Positions 23,353 to 31,568 of a DNA stretch of 64,000 nt are shown one piece after another. The stretch is taken from positions 13,815 to 77,814 of the forward strand of contig SFKX01000012.1 in assembly GCA_004553625.1 (NCBI GenBank), read 5' to 3'. Both the position numbers and the translations under genes were made by a program. The notes under the pieces are model-generated. The model made no database searches. It had not been told where the DNA came from and saw only the letters and a list, made by a program, of their open reading frames with translations. Position 1 is the first letter of the stretch. Each line of letters begins with the position of its first letter. This stretch comes from Clostridiales bacterium. GTDB taxonomy: Bacteria; Bacillota_A; Clostridia; Oscillospirales; Oscillospiraceae.

Positions 23353-24459
23353 TCAGCCGACGACCTTTTCGCCGCCGACAAAGACCATCTTCACATTGAG
23401 GTCCGCGTCCAGCACGACCACGTCGGCTCTTTTGCCGGGGGCCAGTTCGCCGCAGTCCGCGAGTCTTGCGGCGCGGGCGGGGACGCTCGTCGCCGCCGCT
23501 ATCGCACGCTCCAGAGGCACGCCGAACTTCACAGCGCGGCGCACGGCCTCGCCCACGTTTATGCTGCTGCCCGCGAGGGTGCCGTCGAGCAGACGGGCCA
23601 CGCCGCCGCCGAGCTTTATCGGCAGGCCGCCCAGCTCATAGTCGCCGTCGGGCATACCGGCGCAGCGCAGGGAGTCAGATATGAGCGCCAGGCGGCCCTC
23701 GAAGAGCTGCATGGCGCAGCGCACCGCGGAGGGGTGTATGTGCATACCGTCGCAGATGAGCTCCACCGTCGCGCCCGCATCAAAGGCCGCGCCGATGACG
23801 CCGGGGTTCCTGTGGTGCAGGCCAGGCATACCGTTGAAGAGGTGCGTAGCGTGGCTCGCGCCGGCCTCGTAGGCACGCATGGCCGTGTCGTAATCCGCCT
23901 CGGTGTGGCCGACGGAGACCGTGCACACCGGTGAGACCCGCTTCACGAACTCAAGGCCGCCCTCCTCCTCGGGGGCCACGGTGACGAGCTTCACCGCGCC
24001 GCCGGAGGCCTCGTGCAGGCGCATAAACATGTCCGCGTCGGGCTTGTGGAGGTTGTCAGGATTCTGAGCGCCGCGCTTGGCGTAGGACAGGAAGGGACCT
24101 TCAAGGTTCACACCCGCGCAGCGCGCGCCGGGCAGGGCTCCCGCGTTCTTCACGCAGGCCATCGCCGGCATGAGCTGATGCTCCTTGAGCGTCATGGTAG
24201 TGGCCAGGAAGCTCGTGACGCCGTTTTGGGCGTAGTAGCTTGACGCCACCGCCATGGCCTCCGGGTCTCCGTCTGAAAAGTCGCGGTTCATGCACCCGTG
24301 GCTGTGGATGTCCACATAGCCCGGCACCACATAGGCGCCGCCCAGGTCCAGGCCCTCGCCCTCAAATTTGCCCGCCCCGTCTATCGTTTTGCCGAAGCGG
24401 AGCTCGCAGTCGTGGAATTCCCCGTCGCCTAGGAACACTTTGCAGTTCTTTAATATCAT
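23353..24459 (-). CDS. nagA: N-acetylglucosamine-6-phosphate deacetylase
   Basis: Removes acetate from GlcNAc-6-P in amino-sugar catabolism and wall recycling. The 368-residue product is an amidohydrolase fold: YVDIHSHGCMNRDFSD near the N-terminus, the metal-ligand Glu in GVNLEGPFLS, H in SVGHTEADYD and THLFNGMPGLHHRNPG, and the catalytic Asp in ALISDSLRCAGMPDGDYELG. The family usually has TD at this last site; here it is SD. ATG 24459 is preferred over GTG 24468 because GGGAG lies 8 nt upstream. No nagB is adjacent. Confidence 0.92.
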   Translation of the reverse strand: MILKNCKVFLGDGEFHDCELRFGKTIDGAGKFEGEGLDLGGAYVVPGYVDIHSHGCMNRDFSDGDPEAMAVASSYYAQNGVTSFLATTMTLKEHQLMPAMACVKNAGALPGARCAGVNLEGPFLSYAKRGAQNPDNLHKPDADMFMRLHEASGGAVKLVTVAPEEEGGLEFVKRVSPVCTVSVGHTEADYDTAMRAYEAGASHATHLFNGMPGLHHRNPGVIGAAFDAGATVELICDGMHIHPSAVRCAMQLFEGRLALISDSLRCAGMPDGDYELGGLPIKLGGGVARLLDGTLAGSSINVGEAVRRAVKFGVPLERAIAAATSVPARAARLADCGELAPGKRADVVVLDADLNVKMVFVGGEKVVG

Positions 24460-24487
24460 TTTTATCACTCCCGATACCTTATTTTAG

Positions 24488-24516
24488 TTGACGAAAGCTC
24501 CGAATGAGAGTATTAT
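24488..24516 (+). promoter_or_regulatory. Promoter of the CofE-like gene
   Basis: TTGACG (24488-24493), 17-bp spacer, TATTAT (24511-24516). It rules out the in-frame ATG at 24504, which lies inside the promoter, and supports the start at 24552. Confidence 0.82.
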
Positions 24517-24551
24517 TCTTCTGTTATGAATCTATTAGGGAGGCCTGTAAT

Positions 24552-25733
24552 ATGTCAGGTGTTATTTCAAGAGGCGTCCGTGCTCCTATCATACGCGAAG
24601 GAGACGACATAGTCAAGCTCACGGCTGACGCGGTCGAGGCCGCGATGAAATCCGAGGGCTTCGAGCTGCACGAGAGGGACATCGTCGCGGTGACCGAGAG
24701 CGTCGTCGCCCGCTCCGACGGCAACTACGCCTCGGTGGACGACATAGCCGCCGACGTCCGCGCCAAACTGGGCGGAGAGACCGTCGCTGTCGTCTTTCCC
24801 ATTCTCTCCCGCAACCGCTTTGCCATCTGCCTGCGCGGCATAGCCCGCGGCTCTAAAAAAGTCGTGCTCATGCTCTCCTACCCCTCCGACGAGGTCGGCA
24901 ACCACCTCTTCGACGAGGATACCATGGACGACAGCGGCGTCAACCCCTATGCCGACGTCCTGACCCTGGCCAAGTACCGCCGCATCTTCGGCAGCATCAG
25001 GCACCCCTTCACCGGCGTGGACTACGTCGAATACTACGAAAACATCATCCGCGAAGAGGGCGCGGAGTCCGAGATCGTCTTTGCCAACCGGCCCGAGACC
25101 GCCGCAACGCTCGCGGACAACATCCTCTGCTGCGATATCCACAGCCGCTTCAGGACCCAGAGGCGCATCCTCGCCGCCGGCGCAAAGAACGTCCTCACCC
25201 TGAGCGATATCCTCAACGCCCCCGTGAACGGCAGCGGTTACTGCCCGCAGTACGGCCTGCTCGGCTCCAACAAGGCCACCGAGGACAAGGTCAAGCTCTT
25301 TCCCAAGAATGCCCAGGCAGTGGCCGAGGGCATCCAGGCCGAGCTTCTCGCGCGCACCGGCGTCAAGGTCGAGGCCATGGTCTACGGCGACGGCGCCTTC
25401 AAAGACCCTGCCGGCAAGATCTGGGAGCTGGCCGACCCCGTCGTCAGCCCCGGCTTCACGGACGGCCTGCGCGGCCTGCCCAACGAGCTCAAGCTCAAGT
25501 ACCTCGCGGACAACGACTTCGCCGGCCTCTCCGGCGAGGAGCTCAAGGCCGCCATACAGGCCTCCATTCGCCAGAAGGACAGCGACCTCAAGGGTCAGAT
25601 GGCCTCCGAAGGCACGACGCCCAGGCGTCTCACCGACCTCATCGGCTCCCTCTGCGACCTCACCAGCGGCAGCGGCGACAAGGGTACGCCCATCATCGTC
25701 GTCCAGAACTACTTCAAGAACTACGCCGAATAA
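24552..25733 (+). CDS. Coenzyme F420-0:L-glutamate ligase-like protein
   Basis: A 393-residue cytoplasmic protein. The opening MSGVISRGVRAPIIREGDD and the segments ERDIVAVTESVVARSDGNYA and VYGDGAFKDPAGKIWELADP match the CofE/FbiB family (COG1478), which adds glutamate to F420-0 with GTP in methanogens and actinobacteria. Clostridia are not generally known for F420, so the true acceptor here is uncertain. The start is preceded by AGGGAGG and an independent promoter. A zinc-ribbon membrane protein follows 30 nt later and may be co-transcribed. Confidence 0.8.
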   Translation: MSGVISRGVRAPIIREGDDIVKLTADAVEAAMKSEGFELHERDIVAVTESVVARSDGNYASVDDIAADVRAKLGGETVAVVFPILSRNRFAICLRGIARGSKKVVLMLSYPSDEVGNHLFDEDTMDDSGVNPYADVLTLAKYRRIFGSIRHPFTGVDYVEYYENIIREEGAESEIVFANRPETAATLADNILCCDIHSRFRTQRRILAAGAKNVLTLSDILNAPVNGSGYCPQYGLLGSNKATEDKVKLFPKNAQAVAEGIQAELLARTGVKVEAMVYGDGAFKDPAGKIWELADPVVSPGFTDGLRGLPNELKLKYLADNDFAGLSGEELKAAIQASIRQKDSDLKGQMASEGTTPRRLTDLIGSLCDLTSGSGDKGTPIIVVQNYFKNYAE

Positions 25734-25763
25734 GCCCCTTTACGGGCAGACGGAGGTACTGAC

Positions 25764-26465
25764 ATGAGATGCCCCAACTGCGGGATGGACATAGTCATAG
25801 CCACGCACCTCTGCCCCCACTGCGGCTATGAACACGACTTTGACGGCGCGATTGAAAAGCGGCGCGACATTCCCGAGCCCTGGGAGCTGACTCCGGGCCG
25901 GGCCTGGAAGCGCCGCCAAAGGCGCGAGCGCGCCGCCTCCGTCTGGTCCGAGAACCGCGCCGGGCGGGAAAAAGTTCCCGAGCGCGAATTCGCCGTGCGG
26001 GAGAGTTCCGCGCGCAGGTCGGGCTCCGGCGGGGCGCTCATGCACGTGCTCTGCCTGGTCAGCTTCGGCATCATGGCGCTGCTGCTCTTCGGCTCCGCCC
26101 TGCTGCTCTACACCGGCATTTACTACGACGCTATCGGCGCCGGCTCCGCAGAATACATATATTACCAGCTGCCCGAGCTGCGAGACCTGGACCAGCTGCT
26201 GTGTATCGGTCTCGGCATATCTGGCCTCTTCGCGCTCGCCGCCGCCGGAAAGCTCCTCAAAAAAGACCCTGCGGCCGCGCGCAGCTTCTATGTCGCTGCC
26301 GCGCTCTTCGCAGGAGTCAGCCTCGTCTACGACTTCCTCATTATGGTGGAATTCGGCGCGACGGACCAGTTCGGCGGAACGCTCAGCGGGCTCATCGCCT
26401 TCGCGATATATGTCGGCATAGTGGCGCTGCACTTCCGGCTGAACCGCCGGCTCTACGGAGGCTGA
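25764..26465 (+). CDS. Zinc-ribbon membrane protein of unknown function
   Basis: A 233-residue protein. The N-terminal zinc ribbon MRCPNCGMDIVIATHLCPHC is followed by a basic/acidic linker and about four membrane segments (from MHVLCLVSFGIMALLLFGSA to LSGLIAFAIYVGIVALHF). This architecture is common in Firmicutes and carries no assigned function. It lies 30 nt after the CofE-like gene and ends before a strong terminator, so the two probably form an operon. Confidence 0.72.
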   Translation: MRCPNCGMDIVIATHLCPHCGYEHDFDGAIEKRRDIPEPWELTPGRAWKRRQRRERAASVWSENRAGREKVPEREFAVRESSARRSGSGGALMHVLCLVSFGIMALLLFGSALLLYTGIYYDAIGAGSAEYIYYQLPELRDLDQLLCIGLGISGLFALAAAGKLLKKDPAAARSFYVAAALFAGVSLVYDFLIMVEFGATDQFGGTLSGLIAFAIYVGIVALHFRLNRRLYGG

Positions 26466-26509
26466 GGGAACTTTTTCCCCTCCCTCCCGTCTAACCAAAG
26501 GTCTGCCTT

Positions 26510-26548
26510 ATATACAAAAGGCCGCCCCGGGGGACGGCCTTTTGTATA
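26510..26548. terminator. Strong hairpin terminator
   Basis: TATACAAAAGGCCG and its mirror CGGCCTTTTGTATA flank a CCCCGGGGGA-type loop. With A-runs on one side and T-runs on the other it would work in either direction. Confidence 0.85.
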
Positions 26549-26568
26549 TCGCCCGGAGCGGAGACCGC

Positions 26569-26597
26569 TTGCAATGTTTGTCGGGCTGTGCTATAAT
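26569..26597 (+). promoter_or_regulatory. Promoter of the M23 peptidase gene
   Basis: TTGCAA (26569-26574), 17-bp spacer, TATAAT (26592-26597). Confidence 0.85.
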
Positions 26598-26642
26598 TTT
26601 ATGTAAACCCAGGGGCAAAAGGCCCCATTTGGAGGCGAATCC

Positions 26643-27827
26643 ATGACAGCAAAAAGGATCTTGGGCGCTATGTCGGCGCTGCTTGCGCTTTTGATATTTG
26701 CACTGGCCGTTTTCCCGGCGAGTCCCGCGCTTGCGGTCTCCCAGGCCGAGATAGACGCGCTGGAGGAACAGCGCGACGCCCTCAAGGCCGAGCGCGAGTC
26801 CATGCAGGCGGATATCGACGCGCTCAAAAACGAGCAGGCCGGAATCCTGGAGCAGAAACGCGCGCTCGACGAGCAGAACGAGGTCTACCGCCAGGAGCTG
26901 GAGCTCATAGAGGAACAGGTCTCGCTCTATACCCGGCTCGTGGACGAGAAGGCCGCGGAGCTGGAAGAGGCCACCGCTGCGGAGGAGGAACAGCTTGCTA
27001 CCTACAAGCAGCACGTCCGGGCAATGGAGGAAAACGGCAAGTATACATACCTCTCCATAATATTCGGCTCGCGGAGCCTTTCCGAGCTGATGTCCAACCT
27101 CGACATGATCGGAGAGATCATGGAGGCGGACAAGCGGATATACGACCAATATACCGCAGCCCGTGAGAAGGCCGAGGAGATCAAGGCCGAATATGAGGTC
27201 ACGCTGGAGCAGCTCTCGGAAAAGCAAGACGAGTATGAGGCCGAAAAGGTCGAGCTCGAGGCAAAGATCGCCGAGGCCAGCGCCATGATAGAACAGCTTG
27301 AGGCCGAGATCAGCACCAACTACGACCTATACCTTGAGGTCCTGGCCCAGGAAGAGGCTCTGGAATCCGATATCCAGAACAAGATAGCAGAGCTGGAGCG
27401 CCAGGAGGCCGCCAGCAGCATCACCAGCACCGGCTCCTACATCTGGCCCCTGCCCGGCTACTCGCCCGGTTCGGCCTACGGCTGGAGGATGCACCCCATC
27501 TTCAACGAGATGCGCTTCCACGCCGGCGAGGACATCGGCGCGCCCAGCGGGACGCCCATCCTGGCCGCGGACAGCGGCGTCGCATCCGTCTATCCCGATA
27601 ACGGCAACGGCTACGGCAACTATATCATGATAAACCACGGCGGCGGGCGCGTGACGCTCTACGCGCACATGAGCGCCTTTGCCATCTCCGGCGGCGCCAC
27701 CGTGACCCAGGGCCAGGTCATAGGCTACGTCGGCTCGACAGGCAACTCAACCGGGCCGCACCTGCACTTTGAAGTCCGCGTCAACGGCGCGACGACCGAC
27801 CCGAAGCAGTACTTCAACTTCGGCTGA
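26643..27827 (+). CDS. Secreted coiled-coil M23 (LytM) peptidase, EnvC-like
   Basis: A 394-residue exported protein. The signal peptide (to about residue 31, SPALA-V) is followed by ~240 residues of Glu/Ala/Leu/Lys-rich coiled coil and a C-terminal LytM domain. The zinc motif is complete: H293 and D297 in FHAGED, and H373/H375 in HLHFE. Such proteins either cut stem-peptide cross-links or activate amidases at division and during sporulation. With all zinc ligands present, activity is likely. It stands alone between a promoter and terminator. Confidence 0.92.
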   Translation: MTAKRILGAMSALLALLIFALAVFPASPALAVSQAEIDALEEQRDALKAERESMQADIDALKNEQAGILEQKRALDEQNEVYRQELELIEEQVSLYTRLVDEKAAELEEATAAEEEQLATYKQHVRAMEENGKYTYLSIIFGSRSLSELMSNLDMIGEIMEADKRIYDQYTAAREKAEEIKAEYEVTLEQLSEKQDEYEAEKVELEAKIAEASAMIEQLEAEISTNYDLYLEVLAQEEALESDIQNKIAELERQEAASSITSTGSYIWPLPGYSPGSAYGWRMHPIFNEMRFHAGEDIGAPSGTPILAADSGVASVYPDNGNGYGNYIMINHGGGRVTLYAHMSAFAISGGATVTQGQVIGYVGSTGNSTGPHLHFEVRVNGATTDPKQYFNFG

Positions 27828-27842
27828 CAGCACATATTCTGA

Positions 27843-27870
27843 GGGGGGCTTTGAGCCCCCCTTCTTTTTT
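27843..27870 (+). terminator. Terminator after the M23 peptidase gene
   Basis: GGGGGGCT, loop TTG, AGCCCCCC, then TTCTTTTTT. The next gene's ribosome binding site follows immediately, so it may receive only read-through transcripts. Confidence 0.9.
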
Positions 27871-27883
27871 GGAGGACAATGCA

Positions 27884-28759
27884 ATGTCCAAGACCATACT
27901 CGCCCTCTTAGCCGCCCTGGCCATACTCCTGCTGTGCGCCTGCGGTGCGGCGCAGCCCTCGCCCACTCCTGCCCAGACTTTCGAAGCCTCAGCCGCTCCC
28001 ACGTCAACGCCCGCAGCTACACCCTCGCCAATGCCGCTCGCTGAGGATCTGGTGCGAGTCGCGGAGCTGATCCCGGGCGTCTGCACGGATGCTAAATATG
28101 CCTCGACCGATAACTTTACAGGCAGCGTGATATACGGCTCGGACGAGATATATCTCCGGCGCGGCACGGCCCAAAAGCTGGCCCAGGTACAGTCCGAACT
28201 CGCGCAGGAGGGGCTGTACCTCTGCATCTGGGACGGCTGGAGGCCGGTCGCGGCGCAGTTTGCGCTCTGGCGCGCCTGTCCGGACCCGAGGTATGTGGCA
28301 GACCCCTTCTCCGGCTTCTCCAACCACTGCCGCGGAAACACCGTGGACCTCACTCTGGTCACCGCCGAGGGCGAGCCCGTGGAGATGCCGAGCGGCTTCG
28401 ACGACTTTTCCGCCCTGGCCGACCGGGACTACTCCGACGTCTCCGAGACCGCCGCCGGGAATGCGCGTCTGCTCGAGGCCGCGATGACGGAAGCTGGATT
28501 CACGGGCTATTACGCCGAGTGGTGGCACTACACGGACGTGGACGGCTACCCCGTCTGCGAGAGCCTCGGACCACAGCAGAGCGCCTGCACGGTCTGCACG
28601 TCGGCCCTGCTCTCTGCGCCGGAGGACGGCGCGCGCGAACTTGCAGAAATCCCCATTGGCGCGGAGCTGGTGCTTCTGGACAGCGTCGGGGGCTTTGCGC
28701 TCGTGCGCTGCGGCGAAAGCTACGGCTACCTGCCCGCCGGCTGCATTTCCGAAGGCTGA
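27884..28759 (+). CDS. VanX-like D-Ala-D-Ala dipeptidase lipoprotein with SH3-like tail
   Basis: A 291-residue lipoprotein. The start at 27884 has GGAGG upstream; the lipobox is LLLCACG. After a Pro/Thr/Ala-rich linker comes an M15D domain with the family zinc-site sequence S146-N-H148-CRGNTV-D155 and the E212-WW-H215 motif (YYAEWWHY). The last ~60 residues resemble a bacterial SH3 domain. Housekeeping homologues cleave D-Ala-D-Ala or related dipeptides for wall recycling. There are no vanH or vanA neighbours, so a glycopeptide-resistance role is not supported. Confidence 0.87.
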   Translation: MSKTILALLAALAILLLCACGAAQPSPTPAQTFEASAAPTSTPAATPSPMPLAEDLVRVAELIPGVCTDAKYASTDNFTGSVIYGSDEIYLRRGTAQKLAQVQSELAQEGLYLCIWDGWRPVAAQFALWRACPDPRYVADPFSGFSNHCRGNTVDLTLVTAEGEPVEMPSGFDDFSALADRDYSDVSETAAGNARLLEAAMTEAGFTGYYAEWWHYTDVDGYPVCESLGPQQSACTVCTSALLSAPEDGARELAEIPIGAELVLLDSVGGFALVRCGESYGYLPAGCISEG

Positions 28760-28892
28760 GCCGCGGCGGTACAGCCGGCACGACGTTCGTCGATAATTTA
28801 CAAATTACCTCATTTTTATGCTTTAAGTTTCGCCTCGGGTATGTTATATTGGTATTCGTATCTTTGCGCCCGCGCAAGAGAGGGTTTTTGAC

Positions 28893-31463
28893 TTGACCGA
28901 TAACGGAATTGCCATTGACGATAAACTGAATGAAAATCTGAGCGGCGACATCTCGCTCGGGTCCATACTGGCCGAGTACGGAGACTTCGGCCTCGGCGTC
29001 CCGCCGGAGGACGAGGTCGGGGCGCGTTCCCGCCGCATAGTGATGGAGGCCCTGGGCGAGACCTTCACCGGAGTCTCGGTGGAGAGCGCCGAGGCGGACG
29101 ACACGCTCGACTACGACGAGCCGCCTGCCCGTGAGTACAGGCCCCGGCGTGCGCGCAAGGGCCGCTCCAGGCGCCGCGAACACGAGGACGTCCGTGAGTA
29201 CCGGCCACGGTATATGCCGGAGCGCGAGCCGGAGCCGGACTTTTCCGCCTTCGACGAGGACGAGGACGTAAAGGTCTACCGCCCCGGCGCGGCCGCTGCG
29301 CCGCCGGAGGGCGACGAGGACGTAAAGGTCTACCGCTTGGGCGACGTCATCGCGGAGGCAGAGCGCCGCTCCGCCAACTGGAAGGTCCCCAAGCCCGCGG
29401 ACATCCCCCGCTTCGTTGAGGAGCCCCCAGAGCCGGAACCGGAATCCGCTTATCAGCCGGAGACACAGGAGTTCCCGGACTTCGACTATTCGCCCGAGCA
29501 GTTTTCGGACTTCGCCGCGGAGCCGGAACCCGAGCCGGAACAGCCCGCCGGGCCGGAGTATGAGCCGGAGCCCGAGCAGTACATACCGGACGTAGATGAA
29601 AACGTCCGCTACGGCGGATACTACAGCTACGACGACGAGGACGAGGAATACGCCGCCGAGGGCTCCGAGGACATGGAGCCCCCCGGGCCGCGCCGCCGTT
29701 TCCGCCGCAGGGACGCCGCGGAGCGTCAGGCGGGACCCGTGCTCGGCACTCTCGCCATCCTGGGCTACAAGCTCCGCCGCGCCATGCTCGCCGGCGAGGC
29801 CCGCGCCGTCGAGGACGAGGTCGAGGAAGGCCCCGAAATGCCCGCGGACCGCGCAGCAAAGTACTACGCGGGAAGCGTTTCCTCGCTCAGGCTGAGGTTC
29901 CGCCTCGCAGCTTTCATGTCAGTCATACTCTGCTGGATATCCTTCGGCCTGCCCTGTGTGGGCGCGCTCGGCTCGGACCTCAAGACAACCTCGCTCGTCT
30001 GTCTCGCGCTGGAGCTCACCATCGTCATGCTCGGCTTGGATATCTTTACAACGGGCATAATGTCGCTGGTACGCAACCGGCCCGGGCTTTGGACTATGGT
30101 CTCCTTCTCCTGCATTGCGGCGGCGCTGGACGCCGTCGTGAGCTACGCCGTGGGTACGGCGGGCTGGGGTCTGCCCTTCTGCGGCGCGGCGGGTCTTTCC
30201 ATGACCTTCGCGCTCTGGGGCTCACTGCTAACGGCCAAGGGCCTGCGGCTCTCCGTGAAGGCCAAGGAACTCGCGGAGGACCCCTTCTGCGTCAGCGCCG
30301 AGACCGGCGTGCTCGAGCAGGGCGCCGCGCTCGTCAAGTATAAGCGCAGCACAGAGGGTTGGCTCCGCCGCTGCGAGGAGCCCGACGCAGCCGAAAACCT
30401 CTTCTCCACCCTTGCGCCCTGGCTCATCGCCGCAAGCCTCCTGCTCTCCGCAGTTGCCGTGGCGATAACCAAGAACTGGACGAGCTTTTTCCGCATATTG
30501 GCCGCGATATCCGCCAGTACCGCGCCCTTTGCCGCATTTTTGTCCTGCGCCATGCCCTACGCCATGATGGCGCGGCGCATCTTCCGCTCCGGCGCGGCCG
30601 TGGCCGGCTGGCCCGGGATCCGGGACGTGGGCAGGGCGCAAAGGCTCGTCGTAACGGATACAGACCTCTTCCCCAGCGACGCCGTCTCCATCGAGAGCAT
30701 CCGCATACTCGACGGCATGAAGCCCCAGCGCGTCATCTCCGCGGCAGGCAGCCTGGTCAGCGCCTCCGGCAGCGGACTGGCCCCGGCCTTCGTCGAGCTC
30801 ATGCGCAAAAATGGCTGCTCCATGCTCCGGGTTGAGGACTTCTGCTGCCATGAGGGCGGCGGCCTGACCTCGCTCATAGAGGGCATCGAGGTCATCTGCG
30901 GCAGCGCGGGCTTCATGCGGCTCATGGGCATCGTCATCCCGCAGAAGCTGGCGTCGCGCAGCTCGGTTTTCATTGCGATGAACGGCATACTGACGGGCAT
31001 CTTCAATATCAAGTACGAGCCGCAGGGTACCGTCCGCGCCGCGCTGGCGGGGCTGCTGCACTCCAGGCGCGACCCGCTCTTCGCCGTGCGCGACTTCCTC
31101 GTGACGCCGCTCATGCTCCGGCAGAAATACCGCCTGCCAACGGACGGCTTCGACTTCCCGCCCTTCGCCCGGCGCTACGAGGTTTCCGGTGCTGAACCCG
31201 GCGAGGACAGCCAGCTCTCCGCCCTGCTCTCGCGCGAGGGACTCGGCTCCTTCGTAGAGGTTGCGGACTGCGGCAGACACGCCTACCTTGCCTCTGCGCT
31301 TGGGGCGGCGCTGTCAGTGGTGTGCGCGGTGGTGGGCATCGTGCTCTTCTTCGTCATGATCGTCACAGGCGGCGCGGGAGCCGTCTCGGTCTCGAACGTC
31401 ATGACCTATATGTTCCTCTGGCTCGCCCCGGTGCTGGTGGCGGACATAGCCTCCGCCGTCTGA
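28893..31463 (+). CDS. Degenerate P-type ATPase-like membrane protein with a long acidic head
   Basis: An 856-residue protein starting at TTG 28893. Residues ~60-300 are disordered and acidic, rich in Glu/Pro/Tyr, with internal repeats (DVKVYRPG / DVKVYRLG, DVREYRPR). At least six membrane segments follow. From about residue 550 the layout follows a P1-type ATPase: SCAMPYAMMARRIFRSGAAV aligns with the CPC helix, and VVTDTDLFPSD (D589) with VVFDKTGTLT. GSGLAPAFVELMRKNG and EGGGLTSLIEGIEVICGSAG resemble the nucleotide domain. The DKTGT motif is DTDLF, and the TGD and GDGxND motifs are absent. A pseudoenzyme is inferred; the alignment is by eye. Confidence 0.68.
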   Translation: MTDNGIAIDDKLNENLSGDISLGSILAEYGDFGLGVPPEDEVGARSRRIVMEALGETFTGVSVESAEADDTLDYDEPPAREYRPRRARKGRSRRREHEDVREYRPRYMPEREPEPDFSAFDEDEDVKVYRPGAAAAPPEGDEDVKVYRLGDVIAEAERRSANWKVPKPADIPRFVEEPPEPEPESAYQPETQEFPDFDYSPEQFSDFAAEPEPEPEQPAGPEYEPEPEQYIPDVDENVRYGGYYSYDDEDEEYAAEGSEDMEPPGPRRRFRRRDAAERQAGPVLGTLAILGYKLRRAMLAGEARAVEDEVEEGPEMPADRAAKYYAGSVSSLRLRFRLAAFMSVILCWISFGLPCVGALGSDLKTTSLVCLALELTIVMLGLDIFTTGIMSLVRNRPGLWTMVSFSCIAAALDAVVSYAVGTAGWGLPFCGAAGLSMTFALWGSLLTAKGLRLSVKAKELAEDPFCVSAETGVLEQGAALVKYKRSTEGWLRRCEEPDAAENLFSTLAPWLIAASLLLSAVAVAITKNWTSFFRILAAISASTAPFAAFLSCAMPYAMMARRIFRSGAAVAGWPGIRDVGRAQRLVVTDTDLFPSDAVSIESIRILDGMKPQRVISAAGSLVSASGSGLAPAFVELMRKNGCSMLRVEDFCCHEGGGLTSLIEGIEVICGSAGFMRLMGIVIPQKLASRSSVFIAMNGILTGIFNIKYEPQGTVRAALAGLLHSRRDPLFAVRDFLVTPLMLRQKYRLPTDGFDFPPFARRYEVSGAEPGEDSQLSALLSREGLGSFVEVADCGRHAYLASALGAALSVVCAVVGIVLFFVMIVTGGAGAVSVSNVMTYMFLWLAPVLVADIASAV

Positions 31464-31478
31464 GCGCTTTTTTGCCTA

Positions 31479-31507
31479 TTGCCAAGGGGCTGCAAATATT
31501 GTATAAT
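31479..31507 (+). promoter_or_regulatory. Promoter of the EF-G-like gene
   Basis: TTGCCA (31479-31484), 17-bp spacer, TATAAT (31502-31507); the start codon follows about 60 nt later after AAGGAGAGG. Confidence 0.85.
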
Positions 31508-31568
31508 TGATTGCTTTTAGTTTGCGAAAACACTATGTTTTTAGTTTATATAAGGAGAGGACCAACAC

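Noticed and set aside
27884..28759. VanX-like gene considered as part of a vancomycin-resistance cluster
   Set aside because: No vanH, vanA/B, vanR or vanS neighbours; the protein is a lipoprotein with an SH3-like tail, as in wall-recycling homologues.
28893..31463. Large membrane protein considered as an active metal-transporting ATPase
   Set aside because: The DKTGT, TGD and GDGxND motifs needed for phosphorylation and ATP binding are not present.
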